A stretch of DNA of 64,000 nucleotides. Source: JARLGU01 sp036504535. Its GTDB lineage: Bacteria; Armatimonadota; Armatimonadia; Armatimonadales; Capsulimonadaceae. Positions 51,653 through 60,155 of the stretch are shown in pieces (position 1 is the first letter of the stretch; the number at the start of each line of letters is the position of its first letter). The stretch spans positions 248,001 through 312,000 of the forward strand of contig DASXUY010000037.1 in assembly GCA_036504535.1 (NCBI GenBank). Reading direction: 5' to 3'. The position numbers were made by a program, and so were the translations under genes. The notes under the pieces are model-generated. The model worked only from the letters and a program-made list of their open reading frames with translations. It made no database searches and was not told where the DNA came from.

Positions 51653-53218
51653 CTAAGCCAGACTCGGCACCGGAATACCGAGACCAGCGGAGACTCGGGC
51701 TCCGTATTCGACGTCGGCTTTCGCGAAATATGTGACCATCCGGTCCTGGATCTCGCGCGTGCAGGGCTTCAATGCGCCAACCAGATTCGCCACGAGATCG
51801 TCGCGCTCCCAGTCTTCGAATGAGCGGTATCGGTCACCCGCCTGCGCGAAATCGTTGCGGCGGGAGATCTTCTCGCGCACGAGTTTGCCTTCGAAATACG
51901 GCGTGAACGGTTCGCCCGCTGGGACGGCTTCCTTGAGCCCGCCGAGTGTTGACGGCTCGTAGTTGACGTGTGGATTGGCACCGGGCGCGAGGTCGACATG
52001 GTGCGCCATCTGCCCGTCGCGCTGGTTTGTCTGAGGAGCCTTGAGCGGTGAATTGATAGGTAGCTGCAGGTAGTTCGCGCCGACGCGGTGCCGCTGTGTG
52101 TCGGAGTAGGACAGTGTTCGCCCCAGAAGCATCTTGTCCTCGGAGAAGTCGAGGCCATCGACGAGCACGCCTGTGCCGAACGCCACCTGTTCCACTTCCG
52201 CGAAGTAGTTCACCGGGTTCCGGTCGAGCACCATCCGGCCAACCGGCCGGAACGGGAAATCATCCTCTGGCCAGAGTTTGGTGTCGTCCAGCGGATCGAA
52301 ATCCAGTTCGGGATGCTCACCGTCGCTCATGATCTGGACATTAAGCTCCCATTCTGGAAAGTCGCCTGTTTCGATTGCTTCGTAAAGATCTTGGGTCGCG
52401 TGGTTGAACGTCTTCGCCTGGATCTGCTGTGCCTGCGCCTGCGTAAGGCTTCGTACCCCCTGCTTTGGAACCCAATGGTATTTGATCAGCACTCCCTCGC
52501 CCGCCGTGTTGTACCACTTGTATGTGTTCACGCCCGAGCCTTCCATATACCTGTAGCTTGCTGAGATGCCCCATGGGCTGAAGAGAAGCGTGATCATCTG
52601 AGTCGCTTCCGGTGTCTGGCTGATAAAGTCAAAGATGCGGCGGGTGTCCTGGACGTTGGTAACCGGGTCTGGTTTGAACGCATGAACGACGTCGGGAAAC
52701 TTGACCGCATCGCGAATGAAGAAGACCTTGAGGTTGTTGCCGACGAGGTCCCAGTTGCCGTCCTCGGTGTAGAACTTCACCGCGAACCCGCGCGGATCTC
52801 GAAGCGTCTCCGGCGAAGTGCCACCGTGGATTACGGTTGAGAACCGCACAAAGACCGGCGTGCGCTTGCCCTTTTCCTGCAGCAGCTTAGCGCGAGTGTA
52901 TTTGGCGATTGGTTCACCGCCAACCGTACCATACGCCTCAAAATAGCCGTGCGCACCTGCTCCGCGGGCGTGGACGACACGCTCCGGAATGCGTTCGCGG
53001 TCAAAGTGCGTGATCTTCTCGAGGAACTGGTAGTTCTCCAGTGTCGCCGGACCGCGGTTGCCGACGGTGCGCAAGCTCTGGTTATCGGTCACTGGATGGC
53101 CTTGTCGTGTGGTGAGCGTCCCCGTCGAAGCCGTCTTCGCCTTCGTATTGATACTCTCGACGCCGCGACCATTCGCCAGGGCGTCGAGCAGCTGTTGGTC
53201 AGTCTGTCGTAAGGTCAT
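51653..53218 (-). CDS. katA: Catalase (monofunctional haem catalase)
   Basis: A 521-residue clade-3-like catalase: catalytic His in RVVHARGAGAHGYFEAYG (H83), Asn in NNLKVFFIRDAVKFPD, distal FSTVIHGGTSPE, and the haem-ligand Tyr in LSYSDTQRHRVGANYLQLPIN. Converts hydrogen peroxide to water and oxygen in the cytoplasm. GGAGG precedes the ATG. The first 20 bases overlap the end of the upstream Fur-family gene, so the two are cotranscribed. Confidence 0.96.
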   Translation of the reverse strand: MTLRQTDQQLLDALANGRGVESINTKAKTASTGTLTTRQGHPVTDNQSLRTVGNRGPATLENYQFLEKITHFDRERIPERVVHARGAGAHGYFEAYGTVGGEPIAKYTRAKLLQEKGKRTPVFVRFSTVIHGGTSPETLRDPRGFAVKFYTEDGNWDLVGNNLKVFFIRDAVKFPDVVHAFKPDPVTNVQDTRRIFDFISQTPEATQMITLLFSPWGISASYRYMEGSGVNTYKWYNTAGEGVLIKYHWVPKQGVRSLTQAQAQQIQAKTFNHATQDLYEAIETGDFPEWELNVQIMSDGEHPELDFDPLDDTKLWPEDDFPFRPVGRMVLDRNPVNYFAEVEQVAFGTGVLVDGLDFSEDKMLLGRTLSYSDTQRHRVGANYLQLPINSPLKAPQTNQRDGQMAHHVDLAPGANPHVNYEPSTLGGLKEAVPAGEPFTPYFEGKLVREKISRRNDFAQAGDRYRSFEDWERDDLVANLVGALKPCTREIQDRMVTYFAKADVEYGARVSAGLGIPVPSLA

Positions 53219-53690
53219 GGGTTTCCTCCGTATTAGGTGCGATAGGCTTGTTGAGTTGCGTTGAAAGACAGTCGGGGCATGTGCCCCAGAAGGTCACTTC
53301 GGCTTCGTCGATCTTGAAGTCGAATGTTGCCGATGGCTGCAGGCATGGCGCATCGCCGACTGCGCAGTCGACATCGTGGACGATGCCGCAGGACCTGCAG
53401 ACGAGGTGGTGGTGATTATCGCCGACGCGGAGCTCGTAAAACGACGGCGAATTGCCAGCGAGGTCGATACGCCTGACCAGTCCGTAGCCGACCAGCAGAT
53501 GCAGCGTGTCGTATACGGCCTGCGTCGAGATAGTGCCGTGAAGGTCTCGCGTTGCCGTCGCTATCGCCTCAGCACTTTGGTGCGGCCCGCATCGGCTAAT
53601 AGCGGACAGGACAGAAACGCGAGGCATGGTGACACGTATCCCGGCACTTCGCAGAGTCTCACGCGCGGCGGCATGGTCATTCTTGGACAT
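53199..53690 (-). CDS. Fur-family regulator (PerR-like)
   Basis: A 163-residue protein (ATG at 53690 preferred; 53708 possible). Winged helix RSAGIRVTMPRVSVLSAISRCGPHQSAEAIATA; metal site DNHHHLVCRSCGIVHDVDC; a C-terminal CPDC pair, giving the four-Cys structural zinc site. Direct linkage and overlap with the catalase gene point to a PerR peroxide sensor rather than an iron regulator. Palindromes just upstream (53711-53747) are candidate autoregulatory sites. Confidence 0.9.
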   Translation of the reverse strand: MSKNDHAAARETLRSAGIRVTMPRVSVLSAISRCGPHQSAEAIATATRDLHGTISTQAVYDTLHLLVGYGLVRRIDLAGNSPSFYELRVGDNHHHLVCRSCGIVHDVDCAVGDAPCLQPSATFDFKIDEAEVTFWGTCPDCLSTQLNKPIAPNTEETHDLTTD

Positions 53691-53710
53691 GACGGTAGTG
53701 TGGCACAAAT

Positions 53711-53747
53711 GATTGTCGAATCAATCAAGATTTGGAATTATTCCAAA
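53711..53747 (-). promoter_or_regulatory. Candidate Fur/PerR operator
   Basis: TTTGGAATTATTCCAAA (53731-53747) is a perfect palindrome of odd length; GATTG-TCGAAT-CAATC (53711-53726) is a second. Both lie within 60 bases of the regulator start. They resemble AT-rich Fur-type boxes in length and symmetry. Confidence 0.55.
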
Positions 53748-53828
53748 ATAGAAGATTCGATGACGTTGCTGTGGGCCAGACTTAGCTGATCGGTGAACGG
53801 CGAGGCACGTGAATGGACGGCCACGCTT

Positions 53829-54470
53829 CTATTCGACGCGTTTCTTCGAAAGCGCTTGAAGCGCTGGAGTCCATAGCCCGGCCGTGTTAAGCATCAACTG
53901 TCGCGTGTCGTTGTCCGCAGGAGCAACGAACCGCACATAGAGGCTTTGGTCTTGATTACCTTCAAGAGCAGCTTGGGCGAGAAGGATCCGTCGCCATTGG
54001 TAAACCCCAAGCTTGCCCGCGTATGAGGGGCGGGACGGGCGCCAATAAAGCAAGCGAATGCTCGACGAATGTTGGGTTGCGACCAGTTCGTAGGCCGACT
54101 GTTTCGTCGACGGAAGCGTCACCGACGACTGCTCGCCCATATCGTAGCCCTGGCATCGAAGACAGTAGGTCGCTTCGTGGAAGTCGGCTTCGTTGGCCGC
54201 AGTCAGGAGAAGCACTTGCAGCGAATGGCCGCTAGAGTCGATGTATGTCCGCTCGAGGATTTTGGCAGACGGGAGCGCTGCCATGGTGGAGTGCTTGCTG
54301 CTTGTACAGCGCCAACCATTCAGCTCCATCGGGAACTCGTCTATGGCCACGCGACGAAGCGGACGGGACCACACATCGGGCAGTCGGCTGCTGACGACGG
54401 CGGACACTGCGCTCACAAGGAGGCATGCGGCTAGGATTGCTTTATTTGATCGTCCCTGAGCTCGTTGCAT
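53829..54470 (-). CDS. EpsI-type exosortase-associated protein
   Basis: A 213-residue protein from the ATG at 54470 (AAAGGGA upstream), overlapping the exosortase gene by 40 bases. N-terminal helix about 10-30; the rest matches the EpsI domain: FPMELNGWRCTSSK, LERTYIDSSGHSLQVLLLTAANEADFHEATYCLRCQGYDM, IRLLYWRPSRPSYAGKLGVYQWRRIL. EpsI is found fused to or beside exosortases in PEP-CTERM/EPS systems and is thought to act with polysaccharide export. Periplasmic side. Confidence 0.85.
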   Translation of the reverse strand: MQRAQGRSNKAILAACLLVSAVSAVVSSRLPDVWSRPLRRVAIDEFPMELNGWRCTSSKHSTMAALPSAKILERTYIDSSGHSLQVLLLTAANEADFHEATYCLRCQGYDMGEQSSVTLPSTKQSAYELVATQHSSSIRLLYWRPSRPSYAGKLGVYQWRRILLAQAALEGNQDQSLYVRFVAPADNDTRQLMLNTAGLWTPALQALSKKRVE

Positions 54471-55333
54471 CCCAATCCCTTTCCGACTAATGTCAGCATC
54501 ACAAACGACACTACGACAACTAGAACCTCTGCGCTGTCGTGAAAAGAGTGCAGCGCGCCAACGCCCCAAGTTGAGCCAACGACCACGAGCGCGAAGATGC
54601 GCAGGACGTTGGCGAAGAGGGCGACGGGGAGCACAGCCGCCACGAGAAGTAGGCGGCGCTTCCACGGAAGTGCGTAAAGGTATCCGTAAAGCACCGAAAA
54701 TGCCAGGAGCGATGTCAGCTTATTGAAGCCGCTGCAGTCGCGTGTCACTTCGACCGAGATTGTCGGCGTGTCGATAAAGAATCCGTTCTGCGCCACAGGC
54801 AAGCCAGCCGCTGTTAAGGATGCGACCGCGCCAGCGGTGCTCCATTGCTGGATCGTGACCGCTGCAGGAGTCACGAGTGTTGCTGGCGGTGGCGATAGGA
54901 AGACGAGGAACAGTACTGGGAATCGAACAACACGCCAAAGAGCCTGTCCGTGCAGTCCGATAATGAGCCCGGCGACGACCGCAACAAGCGATACGAGCGG
55001 GACCCATCGAATATGCGCGTAGGTTGCGATGAGATTTACTATGAGCCCGATGGTTACGAGAGCAAAGCCGGTCCAACTGGGTTCGGTCGCGGCGGCTCGA
55101 ATTCGATCTCGCAGTATCCAGCATAGCGCGATCACGATCGGCAGGATGAACAAGCAGTGCGCGCTCGCTGGGTCCGTCATCCACAAACCCCACGCGTCGA
55201 CGGCAGCCGCGCGGTAGGTGAATGCGATGAACCCGACGATTATCGCTAGCGGCGCGAGCGTTGTCGCTGATCCGCGCCATGCGGGATTGGGAACGGGCGC
55301 GCTGTCAGGCGATGGCGTCGCGGTGGTAGTCAT
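54431..55333 (-). CDS. Exosortase (archaeosortase/exosortase family)
   Basis: A 300-residue membrane protein with about eight helices. The catalytic set is visible: Cys in EVTRDCSGFNKLTSLLAFSVL (C200), Arg in ALFANVLRIFALV (R245) and His in HSFHDSAE (H265). Exosortases cut and anchor PEP-CTERM proteins in envelopes rich in exopolysaccharide. The paired EpsI gene follows. No PEP-CTERM substrate or EPS assembly gene is seen in this window. Confidence 0.92.
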   Translation of the reverse strand: MTTTATPSPDSAPVPNPAWRGSATTLAPLAIIVGFIAFTYRAAAVDAWGLWMTDPASAHCLFILPIVIALCWILRDRIRAAATEPSWTGFALVTIGLIVNLIATYAHIRWVPLVSLVAVVAGLIIGLHGQALWRVVRFPVLFLVFLSPPPATLVTPAAVTIQQWSTAGAVASLTAAGLPVAQNGFFIDTPTISVEVTRDCSGFNKLTSLLAFSVLYGYLYALPWKRRLLLVAAVLPVALFANVLRIFALVVVGSTWGVGALHSFHDSAEVLVVVVSFVMLTLVGKGLGCNELRDDQIKQS

Positions 55334-55497
55334 ACGTGTGGCTCAAGCAGTTCAATTGTTCGAGGCGATCTGCAGGGCATAGCCAATGATACCTGTGCGC
55401 AGGCTCGTTCTCACCAACGAGGGAGTAGCGCTTGCGAGCCATCGTCAGGACCAGTGTTAGTTTCATGCCAGTGCCCTGAGCGTAGGCTACGCAATAA

Positions 55498-55534
55498 CGG
55501 CGCACCGTGTCCATTGAGGACACGGCGCGCCGTA
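55498..55534 (-). terminator. Hairpin after the thiol peroxidase gene
   Basis: ACGGCGCACCGTGTCC-ATTGA-GGACACGGCGCGCCGT: a 16-pair stem with one mismatch, 26 bases past the peroxidase stop. The T run on the minus strand is poor. Confidence 0.65.
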
Positions 55535-55559
55535 CGTCAGGTCGATTGGAGCCGGGCGC

Positions 55560-56108
55560 CTATAGCCCGATCAGTTTGGTGGCTACGTTGAGTACTTCGT
55601 CGTAGTCGGGTTCCTGGGCGACTTCTGGGACGGTCACCGAAAGGCGGACGATGCCCTCCTTGTCGACGACGAAGACTGACCGGGAGAGCAAGCCGAGCTC
55701 TTTGATCAAGACTCCGTATCGAGGTCCGAAGTCGGGATCGCGGTACGCGGAGAGCAAGCTGAGGTTTGCCACTTTCTCCGACGACACCCAGCGCTTTTGG
55801 GCGAACGGGAGGTCAACAGAGATCGTGAACGTGGCGATCTGGTCGACGGGAAGCTGCGCGACGTGACGGTTGAACTTCGCTGTCTCAAGCGAGCAGACAC
55901 TGGTGTCGATGCTCGGTACAACGATCAACAGGGTGGCGCGTGTGTTATCGGCGAGAACGTCTTTGAGTGTGATTGGCGAAAGGTCGTTGGCGTAGAGAGT
56001 AAAATCGGGTGCCTTGTCGCCTGGTTTAAGCTCATTTCCAACGAGCGTCACCGGTCCGCCTTTAAATGTGATAGCCCCGGTACGCTCCGGGTATGTAGTA
56101 CAAGTCAT
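55560..56108 (-). CDS. tpx: Thiol peroxidase (Tpx family) without the usual resolving Cys
   Basis: A 182-residue peroxiredoxin from the ATG at 56108 (GAGGA upstream). N-terminal GNELKPGDKAPDFTL and peroxidatic Cys in PSIDTSVCSLETAKFN (C72). In Tpx enzymes a resolving Cys follows DLPFAQxRFC; here the same block is DLPFAQKRWV, so Val108 replaces it. The only other Cys is C3. It may work as a 1-Cys enzyme or use another thiol. Reduces peroxides. Close to the catalase and PerR genes but not cotranscribed. Confidence 0.92.
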   Translation of the reverse strand: MTCTTYPERTGAITFKGGPVTLVGNELKPGDKAPDFTLYANDLSPITLKDVLADNTRATLLIVVPSIDTSVCSLETAKFNRHVAQLPVDQIATFTISVDLPFAQKRWVSSEKVANLSLLSAYRDPDFGPRYGVLIKELGLLSRSVFVVDKEGIVRLSVTVPEVAQEPDYDEVLNVATKLIGL

Positions 56109-56191
56109 AGGTTCTATCCTCTGTGGTGGCAATAGCGTAGCGAGTTGCGTTCGCCCACTGTAGGTGGCCGACTTTCATTCTTAACAACATG

Positions 56192-57343
56192 TTACCGCTG
56201 ATACGCCGTGATTCCTCCAACCAGGGTGGTGTCCACGGCTCCGGATGTTGGGTCGATTACAACGAGGTCCGCCTCTTTTCCGGACTCGACCGCCCCAATT
56301 CGGGCTCCCGCTCCGATCTGACGGGCCGGGACGCCAGACGCCATTAGCGACGCATCCACAGCGCTTACCCCAGCGAATTTCTGAATATTGGCGAACGCTC
56401 GGTCCATTGTCAGAACACTTCCGGCCAACGTTCCGTCGGCAAACGCCGCGATACCGTTCGCCGATGTGACCTGGTTGCCGCCCAGCATGTACTGTCCGTC
56501 CGGCATATCGGCGCCTTGCATGGCGTCGGTAATGAGGACGCATCGTTTCGGCGTTTTGAGTGTAACCGCGAGGCGCACGATGGCGGGGTCGAGGTGGACT
56601 CCGTCGCAGATAAGCTCAACGGCGACTTTGGGCGACATAAGCGCCGCGCCAACTGTTCCAGGTTCGCGGTGATGCAGGCCGCGCATGGCATTGAATAGGT
56701 GCGTGACTTGACCCGCGCCTGCATCTATTGCGAGAAGGGTTTGCGCGGCGGTGGCGCTGGTGTGGCCGATTGAGCAAACTACATCGAAATCGCGTGCAGC
56801 TCGGATGAAGTCGATGGCGCCCTCGACCTCTGCCGCGAGCGTAATCTCACGGATAAGACCGCCGGAAAGTTCTACCCAATGGCAGAACTCGTCCACATCG
56901 GGAAGACGGATCGGCTCGAGCGGTTGCGCGCCTCGCCGCGAAGCGCAGATATAAGGTCCTTCGAGGTGTATGCCTAGAATTCGCGCCTCGCCCGGCTGAG
57001 GATCGCGGACGACCTCCTTGATCGCGACAATGGCTTCGTCGACATCGTTGCGCGAGGCAGTGATCGTTGTGGCGAGTAGGCCGGTTGTGCCGTGGCGAGC
57101 ATGCGAGGCGAGAGCGGTGCGAACTGCGTCAACGGTACCATCCATAAAGTCCGCTCCACCGCCTCCATGGACATGCATGTCCACGAAACCTGGGGCTACG
57201 AGGAAGCCGGACCGGTCGAGATCGATGACACCAGAAGGCGCCTTGGCGGTCACATCAACTATCTTGCCGTTATCGACAATAACGAAGCCGTTCTTGATGA
57301 CATCGGTGCCCGAGATCACATCGCCTTTGATGATTGTGGTCAT
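56192..57343 (-). CDS. nagA: N-acetylglucosamine-6-phosphate deacetylase
   Basis: A 383-residue amidohydrolase: VDMHVHGGGGADFMDGT metal motif, GIHLEGPYIC, SIGHTSATAAQ, VTHLFNAMRGLHHREPG, LICDGVHLDPA, and catalytic Asp in LITDAMQGADMPDG. It removes acetate from GlcNAc-6-P, feeding amino-sugar breakdown or peptidoglycan recycling. The first metal motif reads HVHG, as in most NagA. No nagB is beside it. Length is standard. Confidence 0.96.
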   Translation of the reverse strand: MTTIIKGDVISGTDVIKNGFVIVDNGKIVDVTAKAPSGVIDLDRSGFLVAPGFVDMHVHGGGGADFMDGTVDAVRTALASHARHGTTGLLATTITASRNDVDEAIVAIKEVVRDPQPGEARILGIHLEGPYICASRRGAQPLEPIRLPDVDEFCHWVELSGGLIREITLAAEVEGAIDFIRAARDFDVVCSIGHTSATAAQTLLAIDAGAGQVTHLFNAMRGLHHREPGTVGAALMSPKVAVELICDGVHLDPAIVRLAVTLKTPKRCVLITDAMQGADMPDGQYMLGGNQVTSANGIAAFADGTLAGSVLTMDRAFANIQKFAGVSAVDASLMASGVPARQIGAGARIGAVESGKEADLVVIDPTSGAVDTTLVGGITAYQR

Positions 57344-57599
57344 AGTTGCCCCTTATTGCCAGTTTGTTTCACCAAACAGCAGCTTTGGCCGTATTTGCGT
57401 CTATAAATCGGTTCAGTGTTATCTCAAAGCTGGTAAAGATAACGGCATAATGGAAGTACTGGCAAATTCGCCGGTTGGCGCGGGCCCGCGCCTGTCACAG
57501 CGAACTCTTCATCCTATTTTTTGTTCAGCCTTTTTAAAGAGCTACTTCGCATATTCCCGGCAGCCACGAGCCGATCTTGACCTTATCATTGTATCTTCC

Positions 57600-59513
57600 A
57601 TGACGAATGCCAGGGAAAAACAGAAATCACGCGGTCGCGCTCGTCCTGTGGATGCGCGGTCCAAAACCGCGACTCGCGCCGAACGCCGGATGTGGATTGC
57701 TGCCGGAGTCGCTTCCGTGGCGCTGCCCGTATACGCCGTTTTTGTTGAGCCGCGGGTCGTCACGTGGCCTCTCAACGGGCACGGCGGGATTATTGTCTTT
57801 CTCTTCGCGTTTCTGGCCCTCATTTCCTGCCTACTGCCAGTCACTGCGCCTCGGCTTGCGCAACGCGCTCGCCTTACTCCAATTACCGCCCTTTCAGCTC
57901 TCCTCATTATGCCACCTGCGCTAGCAACGGTGCCGTTCATTATCGCTGGCTTCCTGGCTATCGTTGTCCAGGAAGAGGCCAGCGTCAAGCGGCGTAACCT
58001 TTCGCATTTCAGCCTCATTGTGACGGCCCAGATTCTGACTGGTGCGCTCTTGATCAAGACAGAGATTCTGCCAGTCAACGGTTCGATGTCTCTCGTTCAG
58101 AGCTTGATTGCGGGCATGAGCGGCCTCATGCTGTTCGGCGGCCTGTTCCTTGGCGGCCTCTTGCTTCAACGCCGCAATGAGCACGGTTGGGGCGTTCGGC
58201 GGGACGACGATCACGGGTGGCAGGTGGCCTGGACCAACGAGGTCTACGTTTACTTCGCCGCTTCGCCATTCGCGGCTATTCTGTCGTTCACGCTGCTGCG
58301 CGATGGAGGTGTCTACGGGGCCGCGACCGCCGTTGTCATCACATGCATTCTTGGTCTCTTTGCCAAGTTCGTGATTGAGCGCAAGATGCTTCGCCGGCAG
58401 GTGAAGGCCATGGAGAAGCTGACCGAATGCGCGTCCATTGGCCGCACTCCGAACGCCGCTCGACTGGTCGAAGAGTTTGTTGAGCGAACACGCACCCTCG
58501 TATTGTTCGATCGAGCGCGGGTGTGGATCTATAACGATGTCGATACCGCATTGCAGTGTGTGAGCGACTATCCGCCCCGTCGATCGTCATCGCACATCGG
58601 CGAGATACGGCGTATGGGCGAGGAGCTCGTGGGGCGGGTGGCCGCCAGGCGCACCGCCATGCTCGTCCCCGATATCCGCCGAGATGCGCGACATACGCTT
58701 TACAATGCTCCCGAGCGGCAAAAGCTTCAGATGGGTCCAATCTCACAGATGGTGCTGCCGCTGGTCGCAAACAACGAAACCATGGGCGTCGTCGAGTTTG
58801 AGCGACGTCAGTGGAACGCGTTTGCTACATCTGACCGCGACCGTATCCAGTGCCTCGCGACTCTCGTTGCGATGGGGCTGGCCAACATTCGGCGACACGA
58901 GGACGTTGTGCAGATGGCGGTGACCGATGGCCTCACAGGTCTCTACAATAAGCGCCACATCATGAGCATATTGCAGGACGAAGTGGGCCGGTCGGAGCGT
59001 TACGGCCATACCCTTTCGGTACTCATGATGGACCTCGACTCGTTCAAGAGCTACAACGACACATACGGTCACCTTCAGGGCGACAACTTGCTATCGCAGC
59101 TCGCGGCGATCATCCAGGACAGTATCCGCTCCTCTGACCACGCAGGTCGGTATGGAGGCGAGGAGTTTATCGTCATCATGCCCGAGACCAGCAAGGAAGC
59201 GTCCCGCATGACCGCCGAGCGCATCCGCCAGCGGATCGAAGCGGCACAGTTTCCTGGCAGGGCGCGAGGGCCGGAGGAAGCTGAGGACGAAGACGATCAC
59301 GATGGCGACGGTGTCGAGGGCGAGACGTGGGTCCGGAAGACCATCAGTATAGGGGTCGCTAACTACCCGCGCGACGCACAAGACAGCCGCGTTCTCGTCG
59401 GCATGGCGGATGACGCGCTGTACCATGCCAAACGCAGCGGTCGAAATCGGGTGATCGGCGCTGGCGAGTTCAAACGGATCGATGTTCCCGCCGTGGCTGC
59501 CGAGCCGGGATAG
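57600..59513 (+). CDS. Membrane GAF-GGDEF diguanylate cyclase
   Basis: A 637-residue protein from the ATG at 57600; the frame is open far upstream but there overlaps nagA and lacks coding character. About seven membrane helices (31-260), a GAF domain (about 275-435) and a GGDEF domain with GGEEF (519-523) and the inhibitory RSSD five residues before (510-513). A strongly acidic insert (556-576, EEAEDEDDHDGDG) sits before the last strands, where most cyclases have a short loop. Makes c-di-GMP, probably in response to a membrane or small-molecule signal. Confidence 0.93.
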   Translation: MTNAREKQKSRGRARPVDARSKTATRAERRMWIAAGVASVALPVYAVFVEPRVVTWPLNGHGGIIVFLFAFLALISCLLPVTAPRLAQRARLTPITALSALLIMPPALATVPFIIAGFLAIVVQEEASVKRRNLSHFSLIVTAQILTGALLIKTEILPVNGSMSLVQSLIAGMSGLMLFGGLFLGGLLLQRRNEHGWGVRRDDDHGWQVAWTNEVYVYFAASPFAAILSFTLLRDGGVYGAATAVVITCILGLFAKFVIERKMLRRQVKAMEKLTECASIGRTPNAARLVEEFVERTRTLVLFDRARVWIYNDVDTALQCVSDYPPRRSSSHIGEIRRMGEELVGRVAARRTAMLVPDIRRDARHTLYNAPERQKLQMGPISQMVLPLVANNETMGVVEFERRQWNAFATSDRDRIQCLATLVAMGLANIRRHEDVVQMAVTDGLTGLYNKRHIMSILQDEVGRSERYGHTLSVLMMDLDSFKSYNDTYGHLQGDNLLSQLAAIIQDSIRSSDHAGRYGGEEFIVIMPETSKEASRMTAERIRQRIEAAQFPGRARGPEEAEDEDDHDGDGVEGETWVRKTISIGVANYPRDAQDSRVLVGMADDALYHAKRSGRNRVIGAGEFKRIDVPAVAAEPG

Positions 59514-59574
59514 GTGGGTGAAGTGGGGCTAACTAGGACCGCTACGCGCGGTGCGTCAAGCTGAGAGAGTGGCT

Positions 59575-59812
59575 TGTGGCATGCCGACCGCAGCCCCTCA
59601 CGGGGAACTGCCGCTCCGTGGCGGGGGTTGGCGACGATTTTTTCGGGGACCAGCTCCTCGAAGGCGGCCCCAAACAGCGGCGATACGCCACGATTGGGAT
59701 GATGGGGTTGAGATCGTAGCGATAGGCGCCGTGGCTTCTACCCCGCGAACATGTGGTGCCACCTTCTGCGGGCCAGTCCCCAGGGCTGGGTTCGTTCAAA
59801 GCTGTGGCGAGG
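59575..59812. repeat. ~235-bp dispersed intergenic repeat, copy B
   Basis: Inverted relative to copy A at 10410-10645. Shared landmarks in order: GCATGCCGAC, CCCCTCACGGGGAA, GCCGCTCCGTGGCG, CAAACAGCGGC, CGCCACGATTGGGATGAT, GTGGCTTCTAC, TGCGGGCCAGTCCCCAGG. The flanks outside are unrelated. Confidence 0.7.
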
Positions 59813-59961
59813 AAGTTATTGGGGCGAAAAGGGGTTTTGCTTTTTACGGATACCTTTTCATTTATCGGCATGGATTTTCTGCATGGCGCGCGAAAAATGC
59901 GCATACCGCATACTTGAGCGTGCCGCAGTAGAAATCACGCATAATTTGGCGATTAGCATCT

Positions 59962-59990
59962 GCATATTATGCAGCCGATGCATAATATGC
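59962..59990. promoter_or_regulatory. Perfect 12-bp inverted repeat
   Basis: GCATATTATGCA-GCCGA-TGCATAATATGC. A long AT-rich perfect stem in the gap beyond ispE. Each arm is itself nearly palindromic (TGCATAATATGCA-like), so it could be a pair of operator sites or an RNA hairpin. Confidence 0.45.
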
Positions 59991-60155
59991 AATTGGGTTT
60001 GGATATAAAGTCGCTCGATGCGCTGTGCAGGTGCGCTCAGGCGAACGATAGAATTAAGTTTTCAAGGTACTGGTTGGTGACTCACCTACTCTTAGTGTAT
60101 CACAATAGTGTCAAAATGTCAATATATAACGAACATATGATTAATTTTGATTTAA

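Larger units (their letters stand above)
59514..60155. other. 642-base gene-free gap with repeat and AT-rich tract
   Basis: The first half is repeat copy B (59575-59812); the second half is AT-rich (60040-60160), holds a long palindrome (59962-59990), and shows no coding frame. ispE reads leftward and ends at its right edge. Confidence 0.55.

Noticed and set aside
51511..51735. 74-codon plus-strand frame between dnaA and catalase
   Set aside because: Overlaps the catalase gene end antisense, Arg-rich random composition, no ribosome-binding site.
55305..55523. 72-codon minus-strand frame after the thiol peroxidase gene
   Set aside because: It begins at a GTG inside a strong hairpin and overlaps the exosortase start; no domain.
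57018..57599. Upstream extension of the GAF-GGDEF reading frame (would add 194 residues)
   Set aside because: It lies antisense to nagA, has no domain or codon character of its own, and ATG 57600 gives a natural N-terminus before the first membrane helix.
59551..59931. 126-codon plus-strand frame over repeat copy B, and its counterpart in copy A
   Set aside because: Both copies keep frames open on both strands, as expected for a GC-rich repeat; no ribosome-binding site or known domain.
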